This document shows, piece by piece, positions 33,415 to 47,111 of a stretch of DNA of 64,000 nucleotides; position 1 is the first letter of the stretch, and each line of letters opens with the position of its first letter. The stretch lies in the NCBI RefSeq assembly GCF_020921035.1, contig NC_063150.1, positions 35,139,826 through 35,203,825 on the forward strand. Direction: 5' to 3'. Made by a program: the position numbers and the translations under genes. Source of the stretch: Rhodamnia argentea. Lineage: Eukaryota > Streptophyta > Magnoliopsida > Myrtales > Myrtaceae. Under the pieces are notes generated by a model that worked only from the letters and a program-made list of their open reading frames with translations, ran no database searches and was not told the DNA's origin.

Positions 33415-36400
33415 ATGGCGACTGTGATGCAGAAAATCAAGGACATCGAAGATGAGGTGCTTTAATTACATCGCGCTCAATCGCAGCTGCCATTGAACTT
33501 GTTTTTGTTTTGTTTTGTTTTGTTTTTTTTTGGAGAACTTTCTGGTCTCGATAATTGTTACCCGTAGGATTTCTAGTTGATGCGGATGATTGCCAATTGA
33601 ATTCGAGGGTTTCTGTATCGCAGAAATCGCAGCTAGTTGTAGTGGCTGTGTTGACAAATATTGCTTGATTGGGCAATTTAGGCCGCGCACTTATTTGGCT
33701 AGGAATCACCTTTTTGTTTGTCAGATGCTTTCTGTGTGTTACCACCTAGTTATGGAGTTTGAATTCTTCTTCTTCTTGTTTTTTTTTTTTTTTGCCCTTG
33801 TGGATTAAGTTTGCGGATGTTGTTTGATAAAAATCCTTGATTTACCGTGGGTCCTAAACTCTGAAGTAGAAATTGCCATTATCCGCGCTTGTATCACACG
33901 AGTTTCATGGATATATGTGGAGTCTCCTATTAAATAAAATTGAACGGGTCAAGAGTGTTAGCGTGAAAACTTCCTATTATCGTAGAGTGACGGCATTTTG
34001 TGGATATGAGGCTTCAATGAATTCTTTTAGTGATGATTTCTTAGTTGTTTTTGTTCTTCAATGCTTTTAGCGCAATCCATCTGGCTATGTAGGGCTGGTT
34101 TTGGTGAAGGGAGGTCTTTTCCTATCTGTAAGATGAAATCAATACCAATCAAATCAGAGCCCCATCGTTGTTTGTCGTTCTTCACCTCTCATATCCCGAA
34201 CTGGGGGTGGTCATAGGTTGGAATCCTCCTTGTGGAGGGTTCTCAACTGAAGTCCCTTTCGTTATGGAGCAGTGAATTGAATGATCAAACAGGGATGCTA
34301 ACTTTTTGGCTACTTTCTCTCTCATTCTATTTCCTGGTTTAGACTTTAGAGTCCTTTGCTTAGCAGTTTTCAATAAATGGGATTGGTTTGATAGATTCTA
34401 TTGGTTCCACAAAGTATACGCCGCAAGCTGGAACGAAACTAATGTGTATAGGGTTTGCAACGCAAGGCTTCCCATTTTTGTTTTGCGCAATAGTGAAACA
34501 GTCTATTGAATTAATGAAGGAAGAATGGCAGAATAGATGGTTGGACACTCTTCATTGGTGGCTATTGGTAAGCATTTGTAAGTATAAGATCGATATTGAG
34601 TTAGGTCGCCACTTACATCGTGTTTTGTTAGGAGTTCTTTTTCCACTTGTTGGAGTAGGATTTAGAATTATTAGTTGTCACCCATTTCATCAAATTTGAT
34701 TACATTTATTTGGTCGTTATAAGAACCCATGACTTAGAAGAAGTATTACAACAAAATGAAAATCTGTAACTTGTGTAATTTGTTTTGACTTCGGTCTTGA
34801 TAATTTCCACCTTAATATTCTCCAGTTCATTATAAACAAAGCATTAACGGAAAGATATTTAAGTACCTAGTACTTCTAAATCCTTTATGAAAAAAAAAAA
34901 AAAAAGAATTTGGTTAAATAATGAAAGTCTTGAATGAGAACGATATCTCGAACTTTATGTGCCGCTGCAAATTCTCTCTGTCATACTTGGGTATATGTAG
35001 ATTAACTTGAAAAATGCAATTGAGTAATGAGGTTTGATAACTTACGTGGATTTGCTTCTGAGAAGATGGTGTGATCTATAGTGCTGTGACTTTCACCTGC
35101 TTTTGAACAGAAAAAGATTTATACCGTCGACAGTTTTAGTTGACATTGTGTACAAATTATGCCTCTGTTTTTATTATCGATATACTCCCATAGGACGGCC
35201 TCTGTAGAATTATTATAGTTAAAGACATTCATATGAATAGCTTGAACTGACAGTTTGGATATCACTTTTTGTGTACTGCAGATGGCTAGGACTCAAAAGA
35301 ACAAGGCTACTGCCCATCATTTGGGTTTGCTTAAGGTACACTTTTCTTTTCCAATTGTATATGATCCTTAGTTGTTTGATCTTGCGCATTATTTCTGAGA
35401 ATATATTCTGAAAGGTGGCCAGGGGAATACAGTATATGCCTCGTGGGACATTTTTTTTAACTGCTTTAGAAAGGACCGATCCATGACCACGAAATTTAAG
35501 GAAACGTTCCTCGCTGCGGAAGAGATTTCTTTTCTTACAACTAGTAGGAGTGCCCTGGAATTTTTTTTTTTCGTGAAGCTGCTAGTGACCCTAACTAAGT
35601 GGGTTGAAGCTCGCTATTTGGTCCAAATCGGTGAAATGACGGCATATGAGGCTGCAAAGTTTATTGGCATCTCGAGTAACTGGCTGAGCCGCTAAAGTAG
35701 CCAAGGGTTGGGCTGTTCGCCCATTAAAGCTAAAACTTTTGAGACAGCTAACTCTGGGAGTATGTCTTGTCAGGCTAAACTTGCGAAACTACGGAGGGAA
35801 CTCCTTGAACCTTCTTCCAAGGGAGGCGGGGGTGCTGGTGAAGGATTCGATGTCACCAAAAGCGGAGATGCTAGAGTTGGTTTGGTGGGTTTCCCGTCAG
35901 TTGGGAAGTCTACTCTCTTGAATAAGCTGACTGGGACGTTTTCAGAGGTATGTTGAGGTTTTTAGTCCCTTGTTTCTACTTGATGAATTGATGCACTCCG
36001 TGTGGTCATCAAAGAGGAAAGATAATAAGCTCGATACAATATTTCTGTACAATCATTTTTATCGCTCTTGTGCCAGTTTCTCCCTGTAATTGAAAGATCT
36101 ACGGATAACAACGGTATATGAGTTTGTAATATGCTATTTGAAATTCAAAGAAACAGCTTCCAAGGAGTCTCAAATAATTGGTTATGTATATTTCATTGTT
36201 TATTCTATTCTCGACGTTTCTTTGGCAGTTGTATGTTCCAAGGGACCATAAACATGATCCTTGCCCCAACCTCTGCTTCTCTCTCTTTCTCTGTCCCTCA
36301 CACGCACACACGCGCGAGCGTGAGCACATGGACATGCACACCGTCATTTGCGGGCAAGTGAACCTCTATAGGCTGAGGAGGGTTTCTCCTGTGGGTGCGT

Positions 36401-39400
36401 GTGTATGTATTTGCGTGACATCTCATCTGGCGAATAGTCAAACTACTCATGAGCTTGCAATGTAATCATCAGAACTAGAGGAAGTGTGGAATAGGTTGTT
36501 CAATCATCCTACTGTTTGGCCGTAGTTTCCTGTACCATTATCATAATAAGCTGTCAATCATGGGTTCATTTCCATTTTTTGCGACTGGAATTCCAGTTCT
36601 ACTAGTTTGACCAAATCATTGCCACTGGCAAAGCTGTGAATCATGGGAATGATCTGATAGCAGAATAAGAATAGTTTGTAAGCTGAAATTCTTAATTTCT
36701 ATCTCCCGATCTGCTAGAAAGTATGTTTAACCAAGTAGGCTTGCAAAAAATAATTCTTTTGTTATGTGTTTAGCCTGGGGGAATATGCACCTACATATTT
36801 TCTAGTCTTCTTTGTGACTGTTTCTATGCATAATGTGATTTTAATCATACGCTTAGCATTATAGATGTGAGCTTTTGCAGTTTTCTTGTCTATCTCTACT
36901 CGAGGGATTGTGCATAAAGACTTATGTTGGACATTAAATGAGTTGTCTCTACATAGATTTGATTATCATCCAAGTTAATATTTTTGTCAACATCATAGTC
37001 ACTTTGTCCTTAGTGTGGTTTTTTTCCCCCTACAACAACTGCTAGAGCCAATGGTGCTTTCAGTTGCAGTGACATCCTTGCTGATTTTTTTACTCTTTTT
37101 GGCTTGAAGGTTGCTTCATATGAATTTACTACTCTTACTTGTATCCCTGGAGTGATCGTGTACCGTGGAGCTAAAATTCAGGTAAACTTCTTTCCAGTTC
37201 ATATTTAGGAGTGTCTCAACAATAAGGTGTCCCACAACCAAAACTATGAGCTAAACATAGTGGTGTGGTTTCAGAAGGCATCTCTCTTCTTGGTTTGTTA
37301 TGTGAAGACTTTGCATTACTTTAGCTTCTAGTGATTGTACTTTAAATTAGGTGATAAACAACGCTAGTCCCACTTTTTGGGGGTGTTGCAAAATGTATAT
37401 AAGCCATGGACATTCTCCGTATGTACAATGTAGGTCACCTGTTATGCACATTTTGTTGTTAACTTATTTTCTTTCCATGGATCATTAAGATTCCCCTTTC
37501 TGAGAATCAGTGAAATCATCTTGATTTCCCATAGAGATGGTCTATCATAATGCTAAACATGTGTTTTATTGTAATTGGCAGTTACTAGATCTTCCTGGTA
37601 TTATTGAGGGAGCCAAGGATGGAAAGGGTAGAGGCAGACAGGTAAAACATGGTTACATATGTCTTCCTTGTGCTGGCAATGCATTTAATTTGTTAGTTAT
37701 TATTCCTACACTGGGATAGTTGTTTGCTGTGAAGGCTCTCTGTGTTTAATGAGAAAAGATGGTCTATCTTCCTATCTTTAGTTTGCCTTATTATAATTGT
37801 AGTTGTGCAGCATCCTTTTTATTCATCATGAATCCATATGTATAACACCGTACAAGTGGGGCTGTCTGGCTAGAGAAGACCCTTACTCAACTCCTGCAAA
37901 TTTGTTGTTGTTATTAGCCCAGTCGTCAGAATTTTCTGGTGGCATGTTTGAACCATTTCCATGATATTTTTTGGGCCTTGAGTCTAATAGATTCATAATT
38001 GAGACATTTATTATGAAGCTTATGGAAAATAAGATTCTGTCAATATTCTCCTTTCAAATTTACTGGAAGGGAATTTTGTAGTGGCATAAGATACATGTTA
38101 TATGTCAATGACAGAATCTAATTCAACATCAACATCAACATCACCTTTATTCCAAACTAGTTGGGGTCGGCGGTTGATGAACCAAAAAATAAATAAAATA
38201 AAAGCAAGATTGATTGAGGGAAAATAAATAATTATATAAAAATAAAAATATGTAAATATGTATAGGGAAAAAAGACTAAAAAGGATAGTCCGGAACATAG
38301 GAATTCTGCCCCTCCACAATGCTAATAGCTTTCTTCCATTCCGTTCTAAGACAGATCGTACACCAATCTATTTTCTACTTTATTAAATCTTATTTTACTA
38401 CTTTCCCCCAGGTAAGTTTCGGCTGACCTCTTCCTTTTTACATGTCATGCTTTTGGTAACAAATTTCTGTTTTTACCGGAGCATCTAGGGATCTCTCAAG
38501 AATATGTCCAAACCATCTCAATTTATGTTCTCTCATCTTTTTCGCCACCGGTACTACTCTAACTTTTCGTCGAATATCTTCATTTCTTATCTTATCCATC
38601 CTTGTATAATCATGCATCCACCTTAACATCCTCATTTCCGCTACTCTCATTTTATGCTCATGTTGCCTCTGTGCTGGCCAACATTCAGCTCCATATAGCA
38701 TTGCAGGCTTTATTGCTATTTTATAAAATTTTCCTTTTAACTTAAGAGGGATTTTGCGATCACACAAAAACCCCGATGCACTGCGCCATTTTATCCAACC
38801 CGCTCCGATTCTATGGTTTACATCTTCATCAATCTCTCCCTCTTTTTGCAATATTGATCCCGGATATCTAAAAGCGTCTTTTTTGGGTACCTCCTTTCTG
38901 AACAAATTCACGGATTCTTGATCTCCTCCTCTTGTTGTGTCGAACTCACACATCACGTATTCGGTCTTACTTCTACTTAACGTAAATCCTTTAGACTCCA
39001 ACGTGCTTCTCCATAATTCTAATTTAGCACCAATCCAGCTCCTGGTCTCATCAATAAGCACAATATCATCTGCAAATAGCATGCACCACGACACCTTATC
39101 TTGGATATCTTTTGTTAGCTTATCCATAACTAGGGCAAAAAAATAAGGACTCAAAGCGGAACCTTGGTGTAAGCGTAATTGGAAAATAACTTGATGTGCC
39201 ATTACAAGCCTTCACACATGTAGTAACACCATCATACATATCCTTGATTGCCTCTACATACTTTGAAGGTACTTTTTTCTTCTCAAGAACCCACCACAGG
39301 ACCTTTCTTGGAACCCTATCATACGCCTTCTCGAGATCAATAAACATCATATGGAGGTCCTTCTTTTCTCGATATCTCTCCATCAACTATCGTATCAAGA

Positions 39401-41308
39401 AGATAGCCTCCATGGTAGATTTTCCTGGCATAAATCCAAATTGATTTACAGAGACCTTGGTCCCTATTCTGTCAATGACAGAATCTAATTATCTGGAAAA
39501 AAAAAAATCACAATACAACTAGATCAACTTCCTGTTTTTGTTTCATTGGGTGTTAATTAATTAGTGAAGGAAGGTCTGAATTTCTCGGGGCGACTTACTG
39601 ATTTATTCAGAGCATTACTTGTCAAATGTCAGTTACTGGTTTAACCGGTCAATCAAGTACTACAAATATTCCAAAGGAGAATAGAGAAGAAAAGAAATTT
39701 AATGGTACTTGTCATTTATTCTATGTAGACAAGCTAGAATTTAATCTACCAATACACCACATCCTTGAACTGTTCAGGAACTTTGCTGGAGTTATTGAAC
39801 CTGAAAGTGCCCATCACAGATGAGGGAGGATCCATTTTCACTGAGGGTTCAGAAATTGTTTCTATTGACAATAGACCAATTAACAGTTACGCTGACACTT
39901 TTTATACAGTTTAGGAGCTATATGTTTCCCCTGGCACGTGCTATATCGAAAATGGCAAATTTTATTTGGCACATTTGTGATTGTCTTATGATTTTTATGG
40001 CAGAAGGTGTATATCCATTTCGAGGTTTTCCTAAAATTGGGAATCTTGAGGCCTGTTGGAAATACAGATATCACTTGTTATATTTCCTTTTCTAGGTTTT
40101 TGACTATAACTTGCTCTTTTGTCTTTCCAGGTTATCAGCACGGCTAGAACATGCAACTGCATTTTGATTGTTCTTGATGCGATAAAGCCAATTACTCACA
40201 AGCGTCTGATAGAGAAAGAGCTTGAGGGATTTGGAATCAGGTATATGTGTGGTCAGATTATGTGTGCTTGACAATAACCACACTGGTAACAGTAAAATTA
40301 GAAGCTTCTAAATCTATGGGCTGTACAGTAATCATTGTCCTGTTCTTTAGTATACACTATAGTTGTTGCAGGTACTTTATCATGGTAGCAATGTAAAGAT
40401 TATTAGGTGTTCTCATTGTCCAAACATACTTCCTCCTCCTCTGAATAGTCCCTCTCCTTTATAGTCATTATAATTAGGGATGTCCGAGGGCCAGGATGGA
40501 GCCGGGGGTTGCATCCCTCTTCCCTGGCCTGCAGGGGATCTACTTTTGCCATCCCGCCCTGCACCTCCAAGGCAAGTATTGCATGCGATGCAGTAATAAC
40601 TGTTGCATGAGATGCATCAACGCTTTGGCAATTAGCATGTGTATGAGACACAGCATTTGTGTCCGCTTTTATCGCAAGTACATCTTTGTGATTTGGTGGA
40701 CTAAATGGAATGCCTGTCAAGAATCTTTGTAGAATGACCAGATCGCTTGAGTTTATAAATTTTCCAATGTATGGAGACTGACAATCAAGGGTACTTGACT
40801 TGAAATTGGTTTCAGTAGAAAAAAAGGTGGAACCTACATCACTGGTGAGGTCGAGCATATAGTTTGACAAGTGGGGATTTCTTCTACAATGTCACATTCT
40901 GGGTCAGCGAAGTTCAGTCTAAAAGCAACATACTTTATGTGGATTTGTTTGGGGTTTGCACGATGCCATTATCACATGGATATTAGCTGTTATGCTGATA
41001 TAAGAACTGAATTGCATGAACGATGCTTTGAAACGCATTATGCTATGTCAGTGATGCGAGGTTGAGTGTATAGTTTGACAAGTGGGGATTGCTTCTACAA
41101 TGTCATATTCAGGGGTCAGCAAAGTTCAGTCTAAAAGGAACATACTTTTTGTGGATTTGTTTGGGTTTTGCACGTTGCCATTATCACGTGGATATTAGCC
41201 GTTATGCTGATCTAAGAAACTGAATTGCATGAACGATGCTTTGAAACGCATTATGTTATGTCAGTTATCGAAATCTCCAGGAGCATTCTCGCTAATTTTA
41301 GATGAATA

Positions 41309-41368
<60 letters not shown>

Positions 41369-42734
41369 TTCAACGCATGGTTTGAGCATCCTGCATTTAT
41401 TTTTACTGCAGAGAAGATTCGACCTGCATAAATTCTTAAAACTGTGGATGATCACACAATTTTTTTTTTTTGCTTTTTCGGTCTTGATTTTGTGTGTTAA
41501 TAACTAGAAATGAGAATTTCTTTCTTTCTTCTTCTTAACAGGCTGAACAAGGAGCCACCTAATCTAACGTTCAGGAAGAAAGATAAAGGTGGCATTAATC
41601 TCACATCAACAGTTGCAAACACTCATCTGGATCTTGATACTGTGAAGGCCATCTGTAGCGAATATCGGATACATAATGCTGATATTACTCTTAGATGCGA
41701 CGCGACTGCAGACGACCTTATAGATGTTATTGAGGGCAGTCGGAAATATATTCCATGCATCTATGTCATAAACAAGATTGACCAAATCACACTAGAAGAG
41801 CTAGAGATATTGGACAAACTTCCTCATTACTGTCCAGTCAGGTAACTCAAATATTCTCTTATGCTGGTCCTTTTTGACTTTTGATTCTTATGCTCAAGTC
41901 ATACGTTTTTTTTTCCCCTAAACTCTATTCATACTTTACCAATTAAGGATTAGTTGTTCAATTTTGTTCCAAGTGGGTAGTTTCTGGAGATTATAGAAAT
42001 CACTCGCATGGTTGTAAGCTATTTCTTGGGTTATTCTGTGTCCCCTCCTCGTGTTGTCTGATGTCAGTCTATAGGTTGCCCGATTGTAAATTAGTTTTTT
42101 TATTTCAACTGATCATATACTGCTTCATGGTTGCACTGCAGTGCTCACCTTGAATGGAATCTTGATGGTCTGTTGGAGAAAGTATGGGAGTATTTGGATT
42201 TAACTCGTATATATACAAAGCCAAAAGGAATGAATCCAGACTATGAAGACCCCGTCATTCTATCATCAAGGAAGAGGACAGTTGAGGATTTCTGCACCCG
42301 GATACACAAGGATATGGTCAAACAGTTCAAGTAGTAAGTAGAAACCGAGACTTCAGCTTCATCCTTAATCCTTTTGTTGATATGTGGTCTTATTAGGTGC
42401 AAATTCTGACGATTCCCACATTTGTGAGCGTTATATAATAAAATTTAAATTCAATTTTCTTGGCCTTCTTACTACTGCTTACGCGAGCTTTTGCTTTGCT
42501 TACATATGCAGCGCTCTAGTCTGGGGTTCAAGTGTCAAGCACAAGCCTCAAAGAGTTGGCAAGGTGAATCTTCACTTCTCGACTCAATCGTGAAGCTCTT
42601 GCTCCCTCCCTTTCTTTTACGTTATTCAAGGAGTTAGTTGCTGTGACTAATTTAAATGTTTGGTGATGCTTTCCATGGATTAGGAGCATGAACTCGAAGA
42701 CGAAGACGTCGTTCAGATCATCAAGAAGGTGTAA
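33415..42734 (+). CDS. DRG1: Developmentally regulated GTP-binding protein 1 (DRG1)
   Basis: Ten exons: 33415-33456, 35282-35335, 35774-35947, 37110-37181, 37582-37641, 40131-40240, 41542-41841, 42142-42333, 42512-42563, 42684-42734; 368 aa with all phases consistent and every intron GT-AG. An OBG-family GTPase that, with its partner DFRP1, associates with translating ribosomes. G1 is GFPSVGKST (71-79), G3 DLPG (117-120), G4 NKID (248-251); a C-terminal TGS domain (about 290-366) ends in [17 protein letters not shown] and [11 protein letters not shown]. The N-terminus [18 protein letters not shown] (from Met15) is shared with animal DRG1; exon 2 begins exactly at this second Met. It is DRG1-type, not the DRG2-type of other plant paralogues. 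Intron 5 holds an antisense LINE, intron 6 a 211-bp tandem repeat. Confidence 0.95.
38103..39490 (-). mobile_element. 5'-truncated LINE (RTE-like) in DRG1 intron 5, with its target duplication
   Basis: A perfect 21-bp direct repeat flanks the insert: 38103-38123 and 39470-39490 (TGTCAATGACAGAATC...). The insert 38124-39469 is antisense to DRG1. Its 3' end, at the low-coordinate side, is a TGATGT-type short tandem tail instead of poly(A), with GGTTCATC.ACCGCCGACCCC just upstream of it. It encodes the reverse transcriptase region (see the coding entry). The 5' half is missing. Confidence 0.88.
38438..39386 (-). pseudogene. LINE reverse transcriptase fragment
   Basis: Two overlapping open frames on the minus strand. 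The upstream one (39386-39120) has [19 protein letters not shown], the RT domain's early motif. The downstream one (39202-38438) has [17 protein letters not shown] and the catalytic FADD ([11 protein letters not shown]), then the LINE RT tail, including [16 protein letters not shown] and [11 protein letters not shown] frameshift near 39150-39200 separates them, and a TAG just before 39386 cuts off [14 protein letters not shown]-like sequence upstream. Plant RTE-type LINEs have this order. Endonuclease domain absent. Confidence 0.85.
40849..41269. repeat. Two-copy tandem repeat, 211 bp, in DRG1 intron 6
   Basis: Units at 40849-41059 and 41060-41269, roughly 90% alike by eye, each with TATAGTTTGACAAGTGGGGATT, GTTCAGTCTAAAAG and GAACGATGCTTTGAAACGCA. 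It lies between exons 6 and 7, just upstream of a (TA)n(TG)n microsatellite (41310-41368). Confidence 0.85.
41310..41368. repeat. (TA)n(TG)n compound microsatellite
   Basis: A run of TA then about 20 TG units in DRG1 intron 6. Useful as a marker; no coding role. Confidence 0.9.
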
Positions 42735-43268
42735 CTTTCACGCTAGGGGAACCTTTGGGAAACCCCAAACAGATGATTCGGTGCGGAATAGCAGGTGGTG
42801 ACGATCTGATGTCTGTCGCAAACTCATTCTGTTGGACCAGAAAATGGTGTAACGCATGCAATTTTGAGTGGTTGATTAGTTCAACTGGAGTTAGCGTTTA
42901 ACTTATGTCTATTAGCTCAAGTTTGTAAATTGTCTTGGCGATACTAGTAAACTTTTCCAGGGACAAGTAACTTTTTTATTAAAATTTGCTGTATGCTTCT
43001 TGTGCTCGGTAAATTTTCACACGCAATAATAGATTTCGGTAATTATATTAATTACATTTTCACTATTAATAACATTTCATTTAGGTAAATGCATATTGAT
43101 ATATCGGCCATTGCCATAAGTACGATTTTCATTCCAGTTATATGCATATAAAACCAGAAGGTGAAGTTTTGGGAGGTTACAATAAAGGGTCAAATGATCA
43201 AATAGCGTGCAAGATCACTCTCCATATTTTCCTTAATGTGAAAATATATTAATATTGATATAGATTTG
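42735..43268 (+). other. DRG1 3' untranslated and downstream region
   Basis: Trailer after the TAA. AATAAT near 43025 and ATTAAAAT near 42977 are candidate poly(A) signals. No further gene. Confidence 0.4.
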
Positions 43269-43663
43269 AGTTAATGCCACTAGAAATTCTAAATTGATAC
43301 ATTTATAATAAATTTATCTTAGATTAATTTTTTGACCATACTCATGATAAGTTTACTTCAAATTAAGTTTGTGTTCACAAAAAATTCAAATTAGTATATT
43401 TATGATAAATTTATTTTCGTTAATTTTCATTAGATTGGGTTAATATTCGGAAAAACGCCAAATTGGTTTGCCAAACGGAGTGGAAATACTCCAAATAGAT
43501 ATACCCATCAACAATCACGTGGCAATTTAATGGTAAAATTTTGATGGAAATTAAGGGTAAATTTATTGTATATATATATACTAATTTGAAGTTTTTAGTG
43601 ATTAAAAAATTAATTTAAAGTAAATTTATGACAGATATCGGTTTGTAATTTTTCGTCATGTTA
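43269..43663. mobile_element. Decayed family M1 MULE-type element
   Basis: Left GAGTTAATGCCACTAGAAATTC, right TTTTTCGTCATGTTATCC; arms with 'TTGATACATTTATAATAAATTTATCTTAGATTAA'-type units in opposite orientation. A second partial start (GGGTTAATATTCGGAAAAACGCC at 43437) suggests a further copy or fragment inside. Old and divergent. Confidence 0.5.
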
Positions 43664-44338
43664 TCCTATAAATTTTGATGTATTGAAAACATGATTCTTT
43701 TTAGTTCTTTTTATATTTAGTTAGCGAAACACAAATGAATTTCACACCTACACGTACGACGTCCGAGAGGGTTCCTGCAAGAGAACACTATCAATTTCTT
43801 CACTGTCTTTGCTCTGCCGCTGAAAAACTTCCAGCGCAGCCAGACTGACCAAGCAAAGCATAACGCAACTTGCTTTGTATATCGAAGAGTCACGCACCCA
43901 CAATCTTCCCAGCAGGTATCCTTATGATTCATCTCGGTTTATGGCTTTCTAGGATCGTCATACTGTGTGGCCCTTCCTATCCAACCGAAGTCGTCGATTT
44001 TGTGCGGGGTGTGCCTGTAAAATTCTGCCACACTTCTTCAGAACCTACCAAGAAAATCCTTGTTTTTCCCCTTGTAAATCTTCCCTTTGATGAATTCTTC
44101 TGTAGTGGGATGTTTGATATTTAAACGTGTTTCTTGTGTCGTTAGGCTGTTCTTGACAGCGTCTTATGGTGGCGCAGAAAAAAAAGTTTGGTTCTTGGGT
44201 TGTCCTGGCTCTCAAATTTTGTTTCTATGGGAGACATTGAAAGTTCAGATGCATCACCTTGTGCTACTACAGTCCAGCATGTAGAATGTGTTTTTCCCGG
44301 GAAGTGTTTGATTTTTGGTTTTGGTATAGTAGTGAGCA

Positions 44339-47111
44339 ATGGGCAGAGTCTTTCTTGGCATGCCGGGACCATGGGCCGATGACAATCGCGAAGCATCTGA
44401 CCATTATACGGCGAAAATTGGTGGACTGCCCGTTAGTAACTTCTGATTTTCTCTTGGGTTGTTGTTGTTTGTCACATGATGTTTCGTTTGAAGTGTATGA
44501 CTCTTTTCGTTTGTCACAGGACTGGCCTTCTCCATTAATTGCCTGGGGATCAGATTTTCTCGAGTGCAGCATATGTGGAAATAAACTTTGTCTCGTCGGA
44601 CAGGTTTTATTTTGGTCTCTCATCTATGAGGACAATTATGCTAGGGAACTGTGTTATGAGCAAGAGATCATGTGTGCTTGTAGGTTCCTGCTCCCATAAC
44701 CAGTGAAAATTTGAAAGTTGAAGACCGTGTGCTTTACATCTTTGGTTGCATAGCTCCAAAATGTGGGAGCAGTCCCTTGAGGTCTCCTCTAAATTTGGCG
44801 ATTTATTTGCTTGAGTATTGATTTTAAGAAAAATTCTAAGTGGCTCTCAATGCTAAGAAAAATGACTTGTAGCTGGCGAGCAATTCGTATTCAGAGATCT
44901 TATGAAGACAAAGAATCAAACTCCACTTGTTGCGATGCGGTAGTGGCTGCCACGCACTCTGTTTCAGCCGGGGAAAATGACTGGTGGAATGATTTGGATG
45001 AGAATGATGAAGACGCGGATTTAGAGGAGCTAGGAAGGGCACTTGCAGAAGCTGCAACTGTCACTTCCAACTCAAAGAAACCGAATAGGCATGAGAATTC
45101 TGAGAAAATAGCAAAATCGTCACCTTCAAGGCCAATATCAAGACAAGTAGATGATTCTTTACCTGGTACAGATTTTCCATGAAAGAAGTCTATTAATGGT
45201 ACCAACTTTGCTGCTATGGTTATCCACCTGATGGCTTAATTGAAATAACCTATCTGCTGATTGCAGTGATGCCTTGCTTTTATATTTATACCTTGGAAGA
45301 GCCTTGTTCGAAGGATGTCACATCTGCTTGTTTGAACTTTTCATCTCTTTCCATCAATGTTGACAATCATGTACGAGAAGAAGTATTGGAGGATGAACGT
45401 TATGAGTATGATAGAGCTTTAATGGCTGACCGGTCTTACTTCAAGTTTAAGAAACGGTTGGATGTTTATCCAGAACAATGTTTCAGGTGCTCATCTCTAC
45501 TAAGTGGCATACAGCTAACACAAGTAAAATTCGACTTGTTGTTTTGGTCTTGCTAGAAACAATTATAGTTGCATATAAGTTATGATAAATAGGATTGGGT
45601 TTTTGACAATCTATGTATTATATGAAGCTAGACAAAATAGAGGACTCTTGGAGCTTCTTGAATCTTGGATTTTACTGACCAATTACACCTCATCTTTTTG
45701 AGTGTTATTGTTTTGGAAGATTTGGCTTAGGTGGCAGATTATGAATGAATCTTGTGAACTTATGCCTTATAATTCTAGTATGATAATGAACAATTTGCAT
45801 GGAAAGGTGTAATTCGTCTTCAATATGACGACTCTATGGAACAGATATAGTGAAGTCTTGCTAAACAAGAGATTTAGTTTTTCATTTTACTTGACATAAT
45901 CCGATTCATGTTAATTGATAGCAGAAATAGACCAGTATATAGCCCAAACACCACTCGAGTTTTTCATCTAGAGAATTTTTTTTTCCCTGTCTTTAGAAAT
46001 TGATGCTTCTTGGAGAAAGGAAGATCTAACATTCTGGAGTAAGCAGAGAAACATAAATTCAGTCAATATGATTGATGTATATTTTGGATTCAAAAATTTT
46101 GGAAAGATTGCACCCTTATCATCTAAAGTACAGGTAAATGATATGCCATACCCTTGCTGTGACTGAATGTTTAGATATTCAAATGGAGGGAAGCCACTGT
46201 TGGCTACTAAAGAGATAGGAGATCCTGGGAGATGCAAACTCTGTGGTGGCCCAAGACAATTTGAGATGCAGCTTATGCCGCCGTTGTTATATTTTCTGCA
46301 TGAAGCTGCTGATGATTCTCAGAAAGAGGCACTGGAGAATTGGAACTGGATGACAGCAATTATATATACTTGTTCCAAGGTACAAACCACCTCCTCAAAT
46401 TGTTGTGCATGAATGCTTTTTTTCTGGATGTTGTTTTGTAAGTCCAATGACTTTAGAGCGGTGGCGGTCAGTGAAACTCTTAGTGATAGATGTTGGTTTC
46501 ACACTTTTCTAGAATCCAGTCTATAAAAAAGAAAGGACTTTGGGGGAGTTAATGTTTTCCTTATAAAAGAAAGAACCTCTTTGCTAGATTTGCTATTTTG
46601 GTTGGATGAAGTTTGTGTATTTCTTTTGGTTTTGGATTTTTTCATGAAACCCAAAAGGTTCATTACCTTTTTGACACCCCATGTTTTGTTCGCTATTGTT
46701 ATCCTTATTATGAGGTTAGCTGCTCTTAAGGAGCACCTGCTTTCAAGTGTTCAGTTGAAAAGGGTTTGGCCCTTCTCATTTCGATTTTGGTTCCATACTG
46801 CTCCACTAAAGATATATAACTAAGTCTTAAGAGCATAATCGCTTTCACAAGTTTTTGTATGCTCGTTAAGCTCATGTATGAAATGTGTGTGTATAATTGT
46901 TCCTCCTTGCATTCCTCAGAGCTGTTATGACTCACAAAATGAAGAGTTCAGAAGGGGGGAGTGGATTGTTACTGAGGAAGCTGTATTAGTACAATGCGAG
47001 AAATCATTGAAGCAAGCTGTACTTGATTACATATCTCATTACACGGCCTTGCCATCGCACGGCTCCTTTTCTCGGGGAGCAAATTCTGGGTGTCCAGATC
47101 AGATGAATTGA
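44339..47111 (+). CDS. PDCD2-like protein (PDCD2 C-terminal domain)
   Basis: Seven exons: 44339-44431, 44520-44603, 44684-44781, 44873-45165, 45267-45486, 46175-46379, 46920-47111; 394 aa, phases consistent. The ATG is the first after an in-frame stop at 44333. The start ([25 protein letters not shown]) and paired-Cys zinc-binding segment ([22 protein letters not shown]) are typical of PDCD2/PDCD2L/Tsr4 proteins. An acidic linker ([20 protein letters not shown]) precedes the C-terminal domain: [70 protein letters not shown] and a final EEAVLVQ segment. In yeast and animals this family chaperones ribosomal protein uS5 in small-subunit assembly; the plant role is inferred. Matches my memory of At5g64830 throughout. 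Confidence 0.93.

Noticed and set aside
43870-44284. ORFs immediately upstream of the PDCD2-like start
   Set aside because: They end before or run out of frame with the well-supported start at 44339 and show no homology; probably leader or promoter.
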